A stretch of DNA of 12,919 bases, from contig JACQVL010000244.1 of assembly GCA_016209865.1 (NCBI GenBank), positions 1 through 12,919 on the forward strand, in the 5' to 3' direction. Position numbers and translations under genes: made by a program. Source of the stretch: Candidatus Latescibacterota bacterium. Lineage in GTDB: Bacteria; JAAXHH01; JACQVL01. Each line of letters starts with the position of its first letter. Positions within the stretch are counted from its first letter, which is position 1. The notes under the pieces are model-generated. The model did not search any database. It was given only the letters and a program-made list of their open reading frames with translations, and was not told the DNA's origin. Positions 1 to 6,574 of the stretch are shown here, in pieces.

Positions 1-507
1 ATTCGGGTGGCGATCAATCAGGGGAAATCCGTCCCGGAAGGGTGGTTGATCGACTCGGAGGGACGGCCGACGACCGACCCACGGGCGCTCAAGGCCGACC
101 CGCCCGGCGCGATCCTGCCCCTGGGGGGAGTCGTCGCCCACAAAGGGTACGGGCTGAGTCTGATGATGGAGGTGCTCGGCGGGACGCTCAGCGGGGAAGG
201 GTGCGCCGCTGGATCACGGGTGATGCACAGCAACGGGGTGCTGTTTACGGTGTACCATATCGAACATTTTACCGATCTGGACACCTACTACGACGAGATC
301 GAGGGCCTGATCCGACACGTGAAGTCGAGCCGGCTGGCGCCGGGGTTCTCGGAGATTCTGGCCCCCGGCGAGCCGGAATTTCGCAACGCCCGGCGACGAG
401 CCGCGGAGGGGATCGACGTGGACGACACCACCTGGTCGTACATCATCGCCGCCGCGCAGAGCGTGGGGCTGGAGCCGGGGAAATGGCAGGCGGAGGAGAT
501 AAGATAG
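1..507 (+). CDS. LDH2/MDH2-family oxidoreductase, C-terminal half (5' end outside window)
   Basis: The frame is open from base 1 to the TAG at 505-507, so about 168 C-terminal residues of a protein usually 330-350 long are present. The family (malate/L-lactate/ureidoglycolate/sugar-acid dehydrogenases) oxidises 2-hydroxyacids with NAD(P) in the cytoplasm. Evidence is the block around bases 130-200 reading GGVVAHKGYGLSLMMEVLGG, the family's glycine-rich KGYGL motif followed by a hydrophobic helix and LSGEG, plus the preceding DPRAL region and the late segment with the regularly seen PGEPE. The GTG at base 7 is internal, not the start. The substrate cannot be told from this half. It converges on a DUF2911 gene, and the stop codon lies inside the left arm of an inverted repeat. 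An RraA-type aldolase and sugar-type oxidoreductases lie close by, which fits a sugar-acid route (inference). Confidence 0.85.
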   Translation: MRVAINQGKSVPEGWLIDSEGRPTTDPRALKADPPGAILPLGGVVAHKGYGLSLMMEVLGGTLSGEGCAAGSRVMHSNGVLFTVYHIEHFTDLDTYYDEIEGLIRHVKSSRLAPGFSEILAPGEPEFRNARRRAAEGIDVDDTTWSYIIAAAQSVGLEPGKWQAEEIR

Positions 508-608
508 CAGGGGGCAGAGGGGAAAAAGAGCAAAACCATAGAGGGGTGGAAGAGCAGAAGGGATGAAATCTTTCTCTCCTCTGCCCCCCTGCTCCCCTGC
601 CCCTCTGC
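506..608. repeat. G/C-word inverted repeat between convergent genes
   Basis: The 15 bases at 506-520 (AGCAGGGGGCAGAGG) are complementary to 578-593 apart from one extra C. They bound a roughly 57-base loop. The right side continues as a period-8 array, CTGCCCCC / CTGCTCCC / CTGCCCCT / CTGC (581-608); the left side is two near-copies of a 7-mer, GCAGGGG / GCAGAGG. The element fills most of the 114-base gap between the converging dehydrogenase and DUF2911 genes, and includes the last two bases of the dehydrogenase stop codon. It could act as a bidirectional terminator or mRNA 3'-end structure, but there is no clean T-run. Confidence 0.7.
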
Positions 609-621
609 GGTTTTTGTCCCG

Positions 622-1179
622 TCATTCCGTCTTAAACGTCGCCTCCAGCTTGTGAGGCCCCCACGTCGCGGTCAGACGCCCACCGTCTCCTTCGCTCTTG
701 AGTTCGATGATGAATCGTTCCACCGATGGGTTGCCCTTCGTGTAGGTGAAGGGCACCTCCAGAACGTCGTTCTCACGCTTCGCCCCCGGCATACCCCAGA
801 CGCCCACTTCTTTATTAAAAATGAGCGACCATTTATCCCCTTCGACGTGCTTCGCCCAGGCGCTGTAACTCCCCTTGGGCAATTTCGCCTTCCCGAAGAC
901 GAGGCTCGCCTCCGTCTTCAATGTGGTCGATTCGTTCATCCCAAACCGCCAGACGAACCCGGCTGGGGCCATCCCCAGCATGTCCCGTCCCTTGAGCTCC
1001 GGTCGACCGTAATCGATGGAGATTTTCTTTCCCTTCACCGTGATCTCTACCATCCCGCGGTTACTTGCCATGGCCTGTGCTGGGGCGCTGGTCTGGGCTG
1101 TGACCTCATGCAGACCGATGAACAGGGCGAGGCACGAGAGGGTAGACAGGCCAAGCCATCGACGGGTACGACGCATCAT
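622..1179 (-). CDS. DUF2911 domain protein, exported (paralog 1)
   Basis: A 185-residue protein of unknown biochemical function from the DUF2911 family. The start is set by AGGAGG (1186-1191) six bases before the ATG at 1179; the frame stays open further upstream but without support. Residues 1-29 form a Sec-type signal: an RRTRR basic start, a hydrophobic stretch LSTLSCLALFIGL and a likely cleavage after VTA. The mature domain shows ISIDYGRP (53-60), VWRFGMNESTTL (76-87), LPKGSYSAWA (100-109) and the C-terminal WGPHKLEATF (173-182), all also found in the neighbour at 1350-1874. Probably periplasmic. It lies 170 bases downstream of its paralog on the same strand, so co-transcription is possible although a hairpin lies between. 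No catalytic residues are assigned. Confidence 0.85.
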   Translation of the reverse strand: MMRRTRRWLGLSTLSCLALFIGLHEVTAQTSAPAQAMASNRGMVEITVKGKKISIDYGRPELKGRDMLGMAPAGFVWRFGMNESTTLKTEASLVFGKAKLPKGSYSAWAKHVEGDKWSLIFNKEVGVWGMPGAKRENDVLEVPFTYTKGNPSVERFIIELKSEGDGGRLTATWGPHKLEATFKTE

Positions 1180-1307
1180 ACATGTCCTCCTGGGATGAAG
1201 GATGAGAGGGCCTGACCGGACGAGGGGCGCTCCCACCGTCCGGCACGGGTTGCGAGATGAGCCAAAATTTTCTTGCCTTTTGCTGATGGATACGGTATGC
1301 TGCACAC

Positions 1308-1329
1308 CAGGCGTGGCATAGCACGCCTG
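1308..1329 (-). terminator. Hairpin downstream of the second DUF2911 gene
   Basis: CAGGCGTG (1308-1315) and CACGCCTG (1322-1329) form a perfect 8-bp stem with a 6-base loop. It lies about 20 bases past the stop codon of the DUF2911 gene at 1350-1874, in that gene's direction. No T-run follows on the minus strand, so intrinsic termination is doubtful; an mRNA-stabilising or attenuating hairpin between the two paralogs is equally possible. Confidence 0.35.
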
Positions 1330-1349
1330 TGCGGAGCGGCGGCCCGGCG

Positions 1350-1874
1350 TTACTGCAGCCGGAATGTCGCGTCCAGCCGGTGAAGCCCCCATTGCACGAT
1401 CACATGGCCCTCATTGCCCTGGCCGGCGAGGGTGATCGTCAATTGTTCAATAGACTGATTCGTCTTCGTGTAGATGAAAGGAATCATGGAGATCGCGCTG
1501 GTGTCTTCCAGTTGACTCTGCAACGCTTCCACGTCCCGGTCGACGATGAGCCACCAGTTGTGTCCCGAACCGTGTTGCGCCCGCAGGCTGTAGGAACCTT
1601 GAGGGACGAGTGCCGGCCCGAACCTCAGGGGGGTGTCTGTCGTGAGGATCGTCGCGCGGGTATCTCCCATTTTCCAGATCGACCCTTCGGGGGTCCTGGC
1701 CAGGCCATCCGTCCCGTTCATCGACGGCCGGTCGTACTCGACGGTTATGCGTTTGTCGCGGAGCGTTAATTCAGCCCGGCCGCGGTCATTCCCTGAAGCG
1801 CTGCGCTGGTTGCTGCAGGCGAACAGCGACACGCAGAGGAGCAACAGGCTGATGTGAGCGACAGGCCGGGACAT
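1350..1874 (-). CDS. DUF2911 domain lipoprotein (paralog 2)
   Basis: A 174-residue protein of the DUF2911 family, function unknown. The start ATG (1874) follows AGGAG (1881-1885) with a six-base spacer. The N-terminus has a short hydrophobic stretch ISLLLLCVSLFAC ending in a lipobox (L17-F-A-C20), so it is predicted to be lipidated on Cys20 and membrane-anchored. The domain shows ITVEYDRP (43-50), IWKMGDTRATIL (66-77), VPQGSYSLRA (90-99) and WGLHRLDATF (162-171), which line up block for block with the neighbour at 622-1179; the pair looks like an old tandem duplication with one copy lipidated and the other simply secreted. A good promoter (1934-1961) and a repeat hairpin lie directly upstream. 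The frame extends far upstream, but that part is antisense to the RraA gene and not credible. Confidence 0.85.
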   Translation of the reverse strand: MSRPVAHISLLLLCVSLFACSNQRSASGNDRGRAELTLRDKRITVEYDRPSMNGTDGLARTPEGSIWKMGDTRATILTTDTPLRFGPALVPQGSYSLRAQHGSGHNWWLIVDRDVEALQSQLEDTSAISMIPFIYTKTNQSIEQLTITLAGQGNEGHVIVQWGLHRLDATFRLQ

Positions 1875-1890
1875 GCCTCTCTCCTGATGG

Positions 1891-1910
1891 ATTCTCGCTT
1901 GCGCGAGAAT
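1891..1910 (-). repeat. Dispersed hairpin repeat, copy 1
   Basis: ATTCTCGC (1891-1898), TTGC, GCGAGAAT (1903-1910): a perfect 8-bp stem with a 4-base loop. Read on the minus strand it is ATTCTCGCGCAAGCGAGAAT followed by CCATC and then the AGGAG ribosome binding site of the DUF2911 lipoprotein gene. It lies inside the predicted 5' leader of that gene. It differs from copies 2 and 3 by one compensated base pair (C:G to T:A), which supports selection on, or recent copying of, the paired structure. Confidence 0.75.
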
Positions 1911-1933
1911 GGCAGCAAATCGTGTGAGATTAA

Positions 1934-1961
1934 AATATAGAGAGCCCATACGACGAGTCAA
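1934..1961 (-). promoter_or_regulatory. Sigma70-type promoter for the DUF2911 lipoprotein gene
   Basis: On the minus strand TTGACT (1961-1956), a 16-base spacer and TATATT (1939-1934) give five of six matches to each consensus. Transcription would begin near 1925, leaving a leader of about 50 bases that contains the hairpin repeat (1891-1910). The hexamer arrangement is nearly the same as that before tRNA-Arg(TCT). Confidence 0.6.
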
Positions 1962-1994
1962 GGATTTTCGCTCATCACCGACAGGGAGGACAGG

Positions 1995-2663
1995 ATGGAA
2001 CGGGTTGACGCGAGGGTACTGGAGGCGCTGAAAGAATTCGATTCGGCCACGATCTTTAACGCCGTCGTCGAACGGCAGGGTGTTTCGAACGAAGAGTATA
2101 CCGGACCGGAAATCCGCGCGCTGCTCCCGGAACTGGGGCCGATCATCGGCTATGCCGTCACCGCAGAGCTCACCCCCCTCGACCCTGACTCCCCTGAACT
2201 GCCCTGGGAGGATTACTACGATTATCTGGCAACCACTCCCGGCCCGACGATCGCGGTGATAAAAGATGTCGATTCCCAGCCGCACCGGGCGGCCAGCTTC
2301 GGGGACGGGATGGCGCGCCTGCACAAAGCGCTGGGGAGTGTGGGCGGGATCGTCGACGGGAGCATCCGGGACCTGGCGGGCATCCGGGCCGCCGGATTTC
2401 CGATGTTTGCGAGCGGCACCGTGCCGGGGCATGGCCCGTTCCATCTGATCCGGTATGCCGCGCCGGTCACGGTCGGCCGGCTCCGGGTGCGAACGGGTGA
2501 CCTGCTGTTCGGCGACCTGGACGGCGTCGTGCGCATCCCGCTCGACATCGCGGCGGATGTGGCGCGCATCGCGGGCGACATCCGGCGGAAGGAACAGGCG
2601 TTCTTCGACATGGTGGACGCGCCGGACTTCACGATTGAGCAATACAAAGCCTGGAAAGACTGA
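1995..2663 (+). CDS. RraA-family aldolase/decarboxylase-like protein
   Basis: A 222-residue protein of the RraA / 4-hydroxy-4-methyl-2-oxoglutarate aldolase superfamily. Members cleave or decarboxylate oxo-acids using a divalent metal, or act as RNase E regulators; catabolic clusters normally contain the aldolase type. The family signature is present: FGDG (102-105), then GGIVDGSIRDLAGIRAAGFP (117-136) with the key Arg125-Asp126 pair, and a GDLLFGDLDGVVRIP block (168-182). The start ATG follows GGAGG (1985-1989) with a five-base spacer. The next gene, a Gfo/Idh/MocA oxidoreductase, begins 11 bases after the stop, so they form an operon; the oxidoreductase may make or use the oxo-acid (inference). 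The upstream half (residues 35-95) carries an acidic, proline-rich insert not typical of short RraA proteins. It should not be read as a true RNase E inhibitor. Confidence 0.85.
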   Translation: MERVDARVLEALKEFDSATIFNAVVERQGVSNEEYTGPEIRALLPELGPIIGYAVTAELTPLDPDSPELPWEDYYDYLATTPGPTIAVIKDVDSQPHRAASFGDGMARLHKALGSVGGIVDGSIRDLAGIRAAGFPMFASGTVPGHGPFHLIRYAAPVTVGRLRVRTGDLLFGDLDGVVRIPLDIAADVARIAGDIRRKEQAFFDMVDAPDFTIEQYKAWKD

Positions 2664-2674
2664 GAGGAGCGGGG

Positions 2675-3727
2675 ATGAGTCACACGTATCGCGTCGGGAT
2701 CGTGGGAACGGGCGGGATCGCGCACGCGCACGGCCGGGCCTGCCGGCATCTGGCGGACGTCGACCTCCGGGCGGTCTGTGACGTCAACCAGGAAGCGGTG
2801 CGGCGGTACGGGGATCAGTTCAACGTCGAACGGCGCTACACCAGCCTGGACGCGATGCTCGACGCGGAAGACCTGGATATCGTCATCGTGTCGACCTGGG
2901 GACACTCCCATGCCGAGGTCAGCAACGCGGTCGCCCGGTCACACAAAGCGCGCGCCATCCTGTGCGAAAAACCGCTCTGCCGGAATGCAGCGGAAGCGCA
3001 GGAGATGATCATGATCGCGCGCAAGCACGGGGTGTTGCTCGCCGAAGCGTTCAAATTCCGTCACCATCCGCAGCACCTGCGGGCGAAAGAGATCGTGGAT
3101 TCCGGCCGGCTGGGCGACCTGCAGGTCATCCGGAGCACGTTCTCCGGGTTTACCCCACCGGAATACCGGAAGCCGGAGAACAACTGGCGGTTCAACCGAG
3201 GCGTCGGGGGCGGCGTGATCTACGACATGGGCTGTTACAACATCCACCATGCCCGTTTCATCACCGGCGCAGAGCCGGTTCGAGTCTTTGCGACCGGATC
3301 CATCGGTTCCGCCTCTCAGGTCGATGAGTCAGTCGCCGCCGTCCTCGAATTCCCCGGCGACATCATCGCACAGTTTACCCTGAGCTTCCGCGCGTCCGGG
3401 TCGCAGTCGGCCGAGGTCTACGGCACACGGGGATGCCTCCGGTTCGACATGGCCTGGAACAACGAGAATCATCCGGTCTCGTTCCGCCTGTCCTACGGGG
3501 ACGGGAGCGCCGAGACGCATGAGTTGGCCCCGGTCGACCAGTTCGTCCTCCAGCTCCGCCATCTCTGCGACTGCCTGGAGACCGGTCATCCGCACCGGAT
3601 TCCGCCGGAGAACAGCCTGAACCAGATGCGGGTGATCGACGCGTTGTACGAGTCGATGTCGACCGGCCGGCCAGTCTCCCTGATGACACAGGGCACCGAC
3701 CACCGACCCCCGATCACCGACCACTGA
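2675..3727 (+). CDS. Gfo/Idh/MocA-family oxidoreductase (first of three)
   Basis: A 350-residue NAD(P)-dependent oxidoreductase of the glucose-fructose oxidoreductase / inositol dehydrogenase family. It shows the Rossmann motif VGIVGTGGIA (7-16), the nucleotide-end aspartate in VCDVN (34-38), the family lysine in CEKP (97-100), and the C-terminal domain motif GGGVIYDMGCYNIHH (178-192) with the D..H arrangement used in catalysis. The start follows GAGGAG (2664-2669), five bases before ATG, and lies 11 bases after the RraA stop. The last eleven or so codons (GTDHRPPITDH) are encoded by a heptamer tandem array, so this tail is probably not part of the conserved fold. The substrate is likely a sugar, polyol or a derivative, but cannot be specified. 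Confidence 0.9.
   Translation: MSHTYRVGIVGTGGIAHAHGRACRHLADVDLRAVCDVNQEAVRRYGDQFNVERRYTSLDAMLDAEDLDIVIVSTWGHSHAEVSNAVARSHKARAILCEKPLCRNAAEAQEMIMIARKHGVLLAEAFKFRHHPQHLRAKEIVDSGRLGDLQVIRSTFSGFTPPEYRKPENNWRFNRGVGGGVIYDMGCYNIHHARFITGAEPVRVFATGSIGSASQVDESVAAVLEFPGDIIAQFTLSFRASGSQSAEVYGTRGCLRFDMAWNNENHPVSFRLSYGDGSAETHELAPVDQFVLQLRHLCDCLETGHPHRIPPENSLNQMRVIDALYESMSTGRPVSLMTQGTDHRPPITDH
3695..3727 (+). repeat. Heptamer tandem array forming a gene's 3' end
   Basis: ACCGACC / ACCGACC / CCCGATC / ACCGACC / ACTGA: four heptamers and a partial copy with no spacer, ending exactly at the TGA of the oxidoreductase gene. Since 7 is not a multiple of 3, gain or loss of one unit would change the reading frame of the tail. 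Confidence 0.8.
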
Positions 3728-3737
3728 GGATCGAGCC

Positions 3738-4511
3738 ATGTCACTCAGAGCCATTCGAGGTCTGCTCATCGACCTGGACGGCGTCCTGTACATCGGCCGC
3801 CGGACGATTCCGGGCGCACTTCAGGCGATCAAGGCCATCAAGGCACGGCGTTTCCCGTACCGCTTCGTCACCAACACGACACGGATGGGCCGAAAGACGA
3901 TCGCGCAGCACCTCATCGGCCTGGGGTTCCCCGTCACCCCGTCCGAGATCATCAGCCCGCCGTCCGCCGCGGCGCAGTACATCCGGCAACAGGGGAAAAG
4001 CCGGTATTATCTCTTAGCCAATCGGTATATCCAGGACGCGTTCATGGGCCTGACGGAGACGGACGATCATCCTGACTTCGTGGTCGTGGGCGATCTGGGC
4101 AGACGGTTCACGTTCGATGCGTTGAACCGGGCATTTCGATTGATCTTGGCAGGAGCCGACATCCTCGCCCTCCAGAAGAACCGGTACTGGACGACGGAGA
4201 CCGGCCCCGTCCTGGATGCCGGGTCGTTCGTGGCCGCGCTCGAGTACGCGACCGGCAAGCGTGCGGTCGTGGTGGGAAAGCCGGAACAGGCGTTCTTTGA
4301 GTTAGCCCTGGCCGAACTGAACCTCCGTCCGTTCCAGGTCGCCATGGTCGGGGATAACCTCGACTCCGATGTGGGAGGAGCCCAGCAGGCTGGGCTGCAA
4401 GGGGTGCTCGTCCGGACCGGCAACTACCGCCCGGAGCATCTGACAGAATCCACGGTCAAGCCGGACCTCATCATCGATTCGATCGCGGCCCTGCCGGTTC
4501 ATCTGCCGTAG
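3738..4511 (+). CDS. HAD-IIA family phosphatase, LHPP-like
   Basis: A 257-residue haloacid-dehalogenase-type hydrolase of subclass IIA. Motif I is DLDGVLY (12-18, nucleophile Asp12 and acid Asp14), motif II VTNTTR (44-49), the motif III lysine lies in GKPE (180-183) and motif IV is GDNLDSD (205-211). The C2-type cap lies between motifs II and III. FVTNTTR and the RYWTTETGPVLDAGSFVAAL region (149-168) resemble the LHPP group (phospholysine/phosphohistidine and pyrophosphate phosphatases) more than the phosphoglycolate or NagD groups. The start overlaps the operon: tGAGGA (3726-3730) overlaps the preceding stop codon and is 7 bases before ATG, so translation is probably coupled. In this context it may remove phosphate from a sugar-phosphate intermediate (inference). 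It ends at a convergent junction with a long inverted repeat. Confidence 0.85.
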   Translation: MSLRAIRGLLIDLDGVLYIGRRTIPGALQAIKAIKARRFPYRFVTNTTRMGRKTIAQHLIGLGFPVTPSEIISPPSAAAQYIRQQGKSRYYLLANRYIQDAFMGLTETDDHPDFVVVGDLGRRFTFDALNRAFRLILAGADILALQKNRYWTTETGPVLDAGSFVAALEYATGKRAVVVGKPEQAFFELALAELNLRPFQVAMVGDNLDSDVGGAQQAGLQGVLVRTGNYRPEHLTESTVKPDLIIDSIAALPVHLP

Positions 4512-4528
4512 CCCCTCACTTCCCCCCA

Positions 4529-4616
4529 CCACCGGGCAGATGGGTAGTGGGCAGGTAGGCAGTAGACGGGGGAACGGCTTCTACTGCCCACTGCCTATTG
4601 CCCACCTGCCCGGTGG
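4529..4616. repeat. Long imperfect inverted repeat of 7-base words at a convergent junction
   Basis: The arm from 4529 (CCACCGGGCAG) pairs with the arm ending at 4616 (CTGCCCGGTGG). Complementarity continues inward with a few mismatches as far as GGCAGTAGA / TCTACTGCC, giving about 37 paired positions and a loop of only about 14 bases. The right arm reads CTACTGC / CCACTGC / CTATTGC / CCACCTGC, a period of 7. It occupies most of the gap between the HAD phosphatase and sat, which converge, so it could terminate or protect both transcripts. Confidence 0.8.
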
Positions 4617-4634
4617 AGAGGAAGGGGAGGAGGA

Positions 4635-5858
4635 TTAAGCCGACCGATAAAAATCCACTAACACCTGCCACGCCTTCTTCCCCATGAAGCCATCCGGCGG
4701 GGCCTGACCGTTGCGGGCGTAAGCGCGCATCTGCGTGCCTGAGATGAAGTCAAAATCGGCCGCTCGGGACGGATCGAAGAACGCCATCTTGCCGGCCTTC
4801 TTATCGTAAGCCGCGACCTTGAACGGCAGGATTTCCAGCTTCTCCAGGCCGGGCGCCATCTGGAGCACGACCTGGCCGTGGTCCGGATGGTACAGGTCGT
4901 CCGACTGCCCTTTGGCGTTGAGGCGTTCGGGATGTTTCATCCCGGCGGGGTCGCGTCCGACGATGTAGAAGTTCGACCCGGCGTTCAGCCGCGCTTTCGC
5001 GTGCCACTGGACTTCCGTCGGCCCGGCGTAGAGCATCGGGCTGGGGAAGATGGCGACGACCGTCGTCTCAGGGTCGAGGATGCCCTCATCCAGGACGGCG
5101 TCGTGCTGCTGCATCCGGACGTGGGTGGGCACGTCATCCGGTTTTGTCCACCCACCTAACGGGTGCAGCAGCAGGATGGGGTTCTGGTAGCCGCGTTGTA
5201 AGAGCCGTTCCCGCGTGTCCGTCATCAGCAGGGCGTGCCCGTTGTGGATGGGGTTGCGCAACTGGAACGCGTAGACCGCATCTGCTCCGCGTCGTGCGAA
5301 CTCGGCGCGCAGGTCGGCCGGGCTGAGCCGATAGTGGTCGAGGCCGTCTCCATAGGTGATGGGTTCGAGCACCGCCAGATCGCCGCCGACCAGCCAGTCC
5401 CCGGATGCGTTGATGATCTCGATGTACGGATGCCCCGGGTGGGTCGTCCCGAAGCTGCGGCTGGCGCGTTCTTCCTTACGGTGCGGGTAGAACTCCGGGT
5501 TGCGCAGGATGGCTAACGGCTCGCCGGACGGCTTCCGGAGGGTGATGGCCGTCTCTTTAGCGAGCCGTTCTTTGTCCTCCGTCGATACGGCTAAGACGAT
5601 CGGGATAGACATGTTGACGACCGAACCGTCCGGCAGGCGCAGGCAGTTGAAGTGCAGCGCCTGCAGGTATTCGCGTTCGCGCATGAAGCCCCGCAGTGGG
5701 CTGGCCCAGCCCTCGGAGAGGACATGCACCCACTGGACATCGATCTCGGTGATCGTGACGCTCTTCAGGCTTTGCGCCTCTGCGATCTTGGCACCCCGTA
5801 ATGCTTCAGGGACGATCAGGTTGACCAGCACCCCGCCGTCCGGTTCGATCAACGACAT
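4635..5858 (-). CDS. sat: ATP sulfurylase (sulfate adenylyltransferase), eukaryote-like type
   Basis: A 407-residue homo-oligomeric cytoplasmic enzyme that joins sulfate and ATP to give APS and pyrophosphate, the entry step of sulfate activation. The nucleotide-binding signature [14 protein letters not shown] (199-212), then HPLGGW (232-237), IVGRDPAGM (299-307) and FISGTQMR (371-378) are all intact. These stretches, and the segment around [16 protein letters not shown] (271-286), read almost like the sulfurylase domain of animal PAPS synthase and plant ATP sulfurylase. No APS-kinase domain is attached and no cysC lies nearby. ATG at 5858 is preferred (GAGGAG at 5868-5873, nine-base spacer); GTG at 5864 would leave only three bases. 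It is a single minus-strand gene between a convergent phosphatase and a divergent tRNA. An assimilatory role is likely because no dissimilatory genes are seen. Confidence 0.93.
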   Translation of the reverse strand: MSLIEPDGGVLVNLIVPEALRGAKIAEAQSLKSVTITEIDVQWVHVLSEGWASPLRGFMREREYLQALHFNCLRLPDGSVVNMSIPIVLAVSTEDKERLAKETAITLRKPSGEPLAILRNPEFYPHRKEERASRSFGTTHPGHPYIEIINASGDWLVGGDLAVLEPITYGDGLDHYRLSPADLRAEFARRGADAVYAFQLRNPIHNGHALLMTDTRERLLQRGYQNPILLLHPLGGWTKPDDVPTHVRMQQHDAVLDEGILDPETTVVAIFPSPMLYAGPTEVQWHAKARLNAGSNFYIVGRDPAGMKHPERLNAKGQSDDLYHPDHGQVVLQMAPGLEKLEILPFKVAAYDKKAGKMAFFDPSRAADFDFISGTQMRAYARNGQAPPDGFMGKKAWQVLVDFYRSA

Positions 5859-5886
5859 AGACACTGACTCCTCGACTGAGAAAAGG

Positions 5887-5914
5887 TTGACAGAGAGACC
5901 TTAACGTGTATATT
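5887..5914 (+). promoter_or_regulatory. Sigma70-type promoter of tRNA-Arg(TCT)
   Basis: TTGACA (5887-5892, perfect consensus), a 16-base spacer and TATATT (5909-5914). Transcription would start near 5921, about 18 bases before the mature tRNA 5' end. The same region must also hold the promoter of the divergent sat gene, for which I see no equally clear motif. Confidence 0.7.
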
Positions 5915-5938
5915 GATGACGATTCACCATGTTGTCAT

Positions 5939-6011
5939 GCCCCAGTAGCTCAGTGGATAGAGCATCGGACTTCTAATCCGAGGGTCGCAGGTTCAAATCC
6001 TGCCTGGGGTA
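5939..6011 (+). tRNA. tRNA-Arg (anticodon TCT)
   Basis: A complete cloverleaf. The acceptor stem is GCCCCAG with CTGGGGT (one G-U pair), discriminator A6011. The D stem is GCTC/GAGC, the anticodon stem TCGGA/TCCGA with loop CTTCTAA and anticodon TCT (5972-5974), the variable loop has five bases, and the T arm is GCAGG-TTCAAAT-CCTGC. CCA is not encoded. It reads AGA/AGG. A consensus promoter lies just upstream. Confidence 0.96.
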
Positions 6012-6190
6012 TCGTTCCAAAATATAGCACGGCGTGTTCTGACACAAGCAGAATATCGTGCAGGTCCTCCTTTCGTGACGGAACTCTTGTGAGACGGGAG
6101 GTGGGGCATTCTCGTGTCATCGGATTTGACTCTTCTTGTTCTTTCGCCCTGAGCTGAGGGATAGATGAACATTCACGACGGAGGTGTCTT

Positions 6191-6526
6191 ATGCTGTACC
6201 TGGTTACGGGTGAATACGTGGAGGTAGGCGGCGTACTTCCCCCGGAGCAAGTGGCGGCGAACCTGGAACAGGTCGTTCTTCCCAGTCTGGCGATGATCGC
6301 CACCTGGGTGGAGACGGGGAAAGCGAAAGGCGGGGTGTTTGCCGGAGAACGGGCGGGGGTCTTTGTCTTGGAAGCCGCCTCCAATGAGGAGGTAGGCCAA
6401 CTGTTAGCGAGTCTACCGTTCTGGGGGCTGGTCAAGTGGCACGTCAGGCCGCTCCAGACGTGGCGATCCGCCATAGAGCGGGATCGGAGCGTCGTCCAAC
6501 ACCTCAAGGCGAAGGGGAAACCGTAA
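6191..6526 (+). CDS. Small muconolactone-isomerase-like (ferredoxin-fold) protein
   Basis: A 111-residue protein. GGAGG (6180-6184) lies six bases before ATG. The order of elements resembles the muconolactone delta-isomerase / dimeric alpha-beta barrel group: an N-terminal strand MLYLVTGEYVE, a helix, a strand FVLEA (72-76), a helix SNEEVGQLLASLP (78-90) and a final strand VKWHVRPLQ (95-103). In this fold the SN(D/E)E..LL..LP block is characteristic. There is no aromatic catabolism gene next to it, so isomerase activity is not claimed; it may be a binding or stress-related member of the fold. It lies between two tRNA-Arg genes on the same strand, 179 bases after the first and 48 before the second, and could share a transcript with the second. 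There is no signal peptide or membrane segment. Confidence 0.7.
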   Translation: MLYLVTGEYVEVGGVLPPEQVAANLEQVVLPSLAMIATWVETGKAKGGVFAGERAGVFVLEAASNEEVGQLLASLPFWGLVKWHVRPLQTWRSAIERDRSVVQHLKAKGKP

Positions 6527-6574
6527 GGACATCGGGGGCTCTGCCTGCCCCGGCGTTGCAGGCCGACCGGAATC

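Noticed and set aside
1875-2642. N-terminal extension of the DUF2911 lipoprotein frame up to 430 codons
   Set aside because: The extension is antisense to the RraA-like gene; the internal ATG at 1874 has a good ribosome site and starts a lipoprotein signal.
5906-6157. Open frame over the first tRNA, reading APVAQWIEHRTSNPRVAGSNPAW-like protein
   Set aside because: This is the well-known false translation of a tRNA gene and its flanks; the cloverleaf at 5939-6011 explains it.
6012-6190. Possible extra promoter or small RNA between the first tRNA and the small gene
   Set aside because: A TTGACT at 6126-6131 has no acceptable -10 hexamer 16-18 bases downstream, and no convincing hairpin plus T-run was seen.
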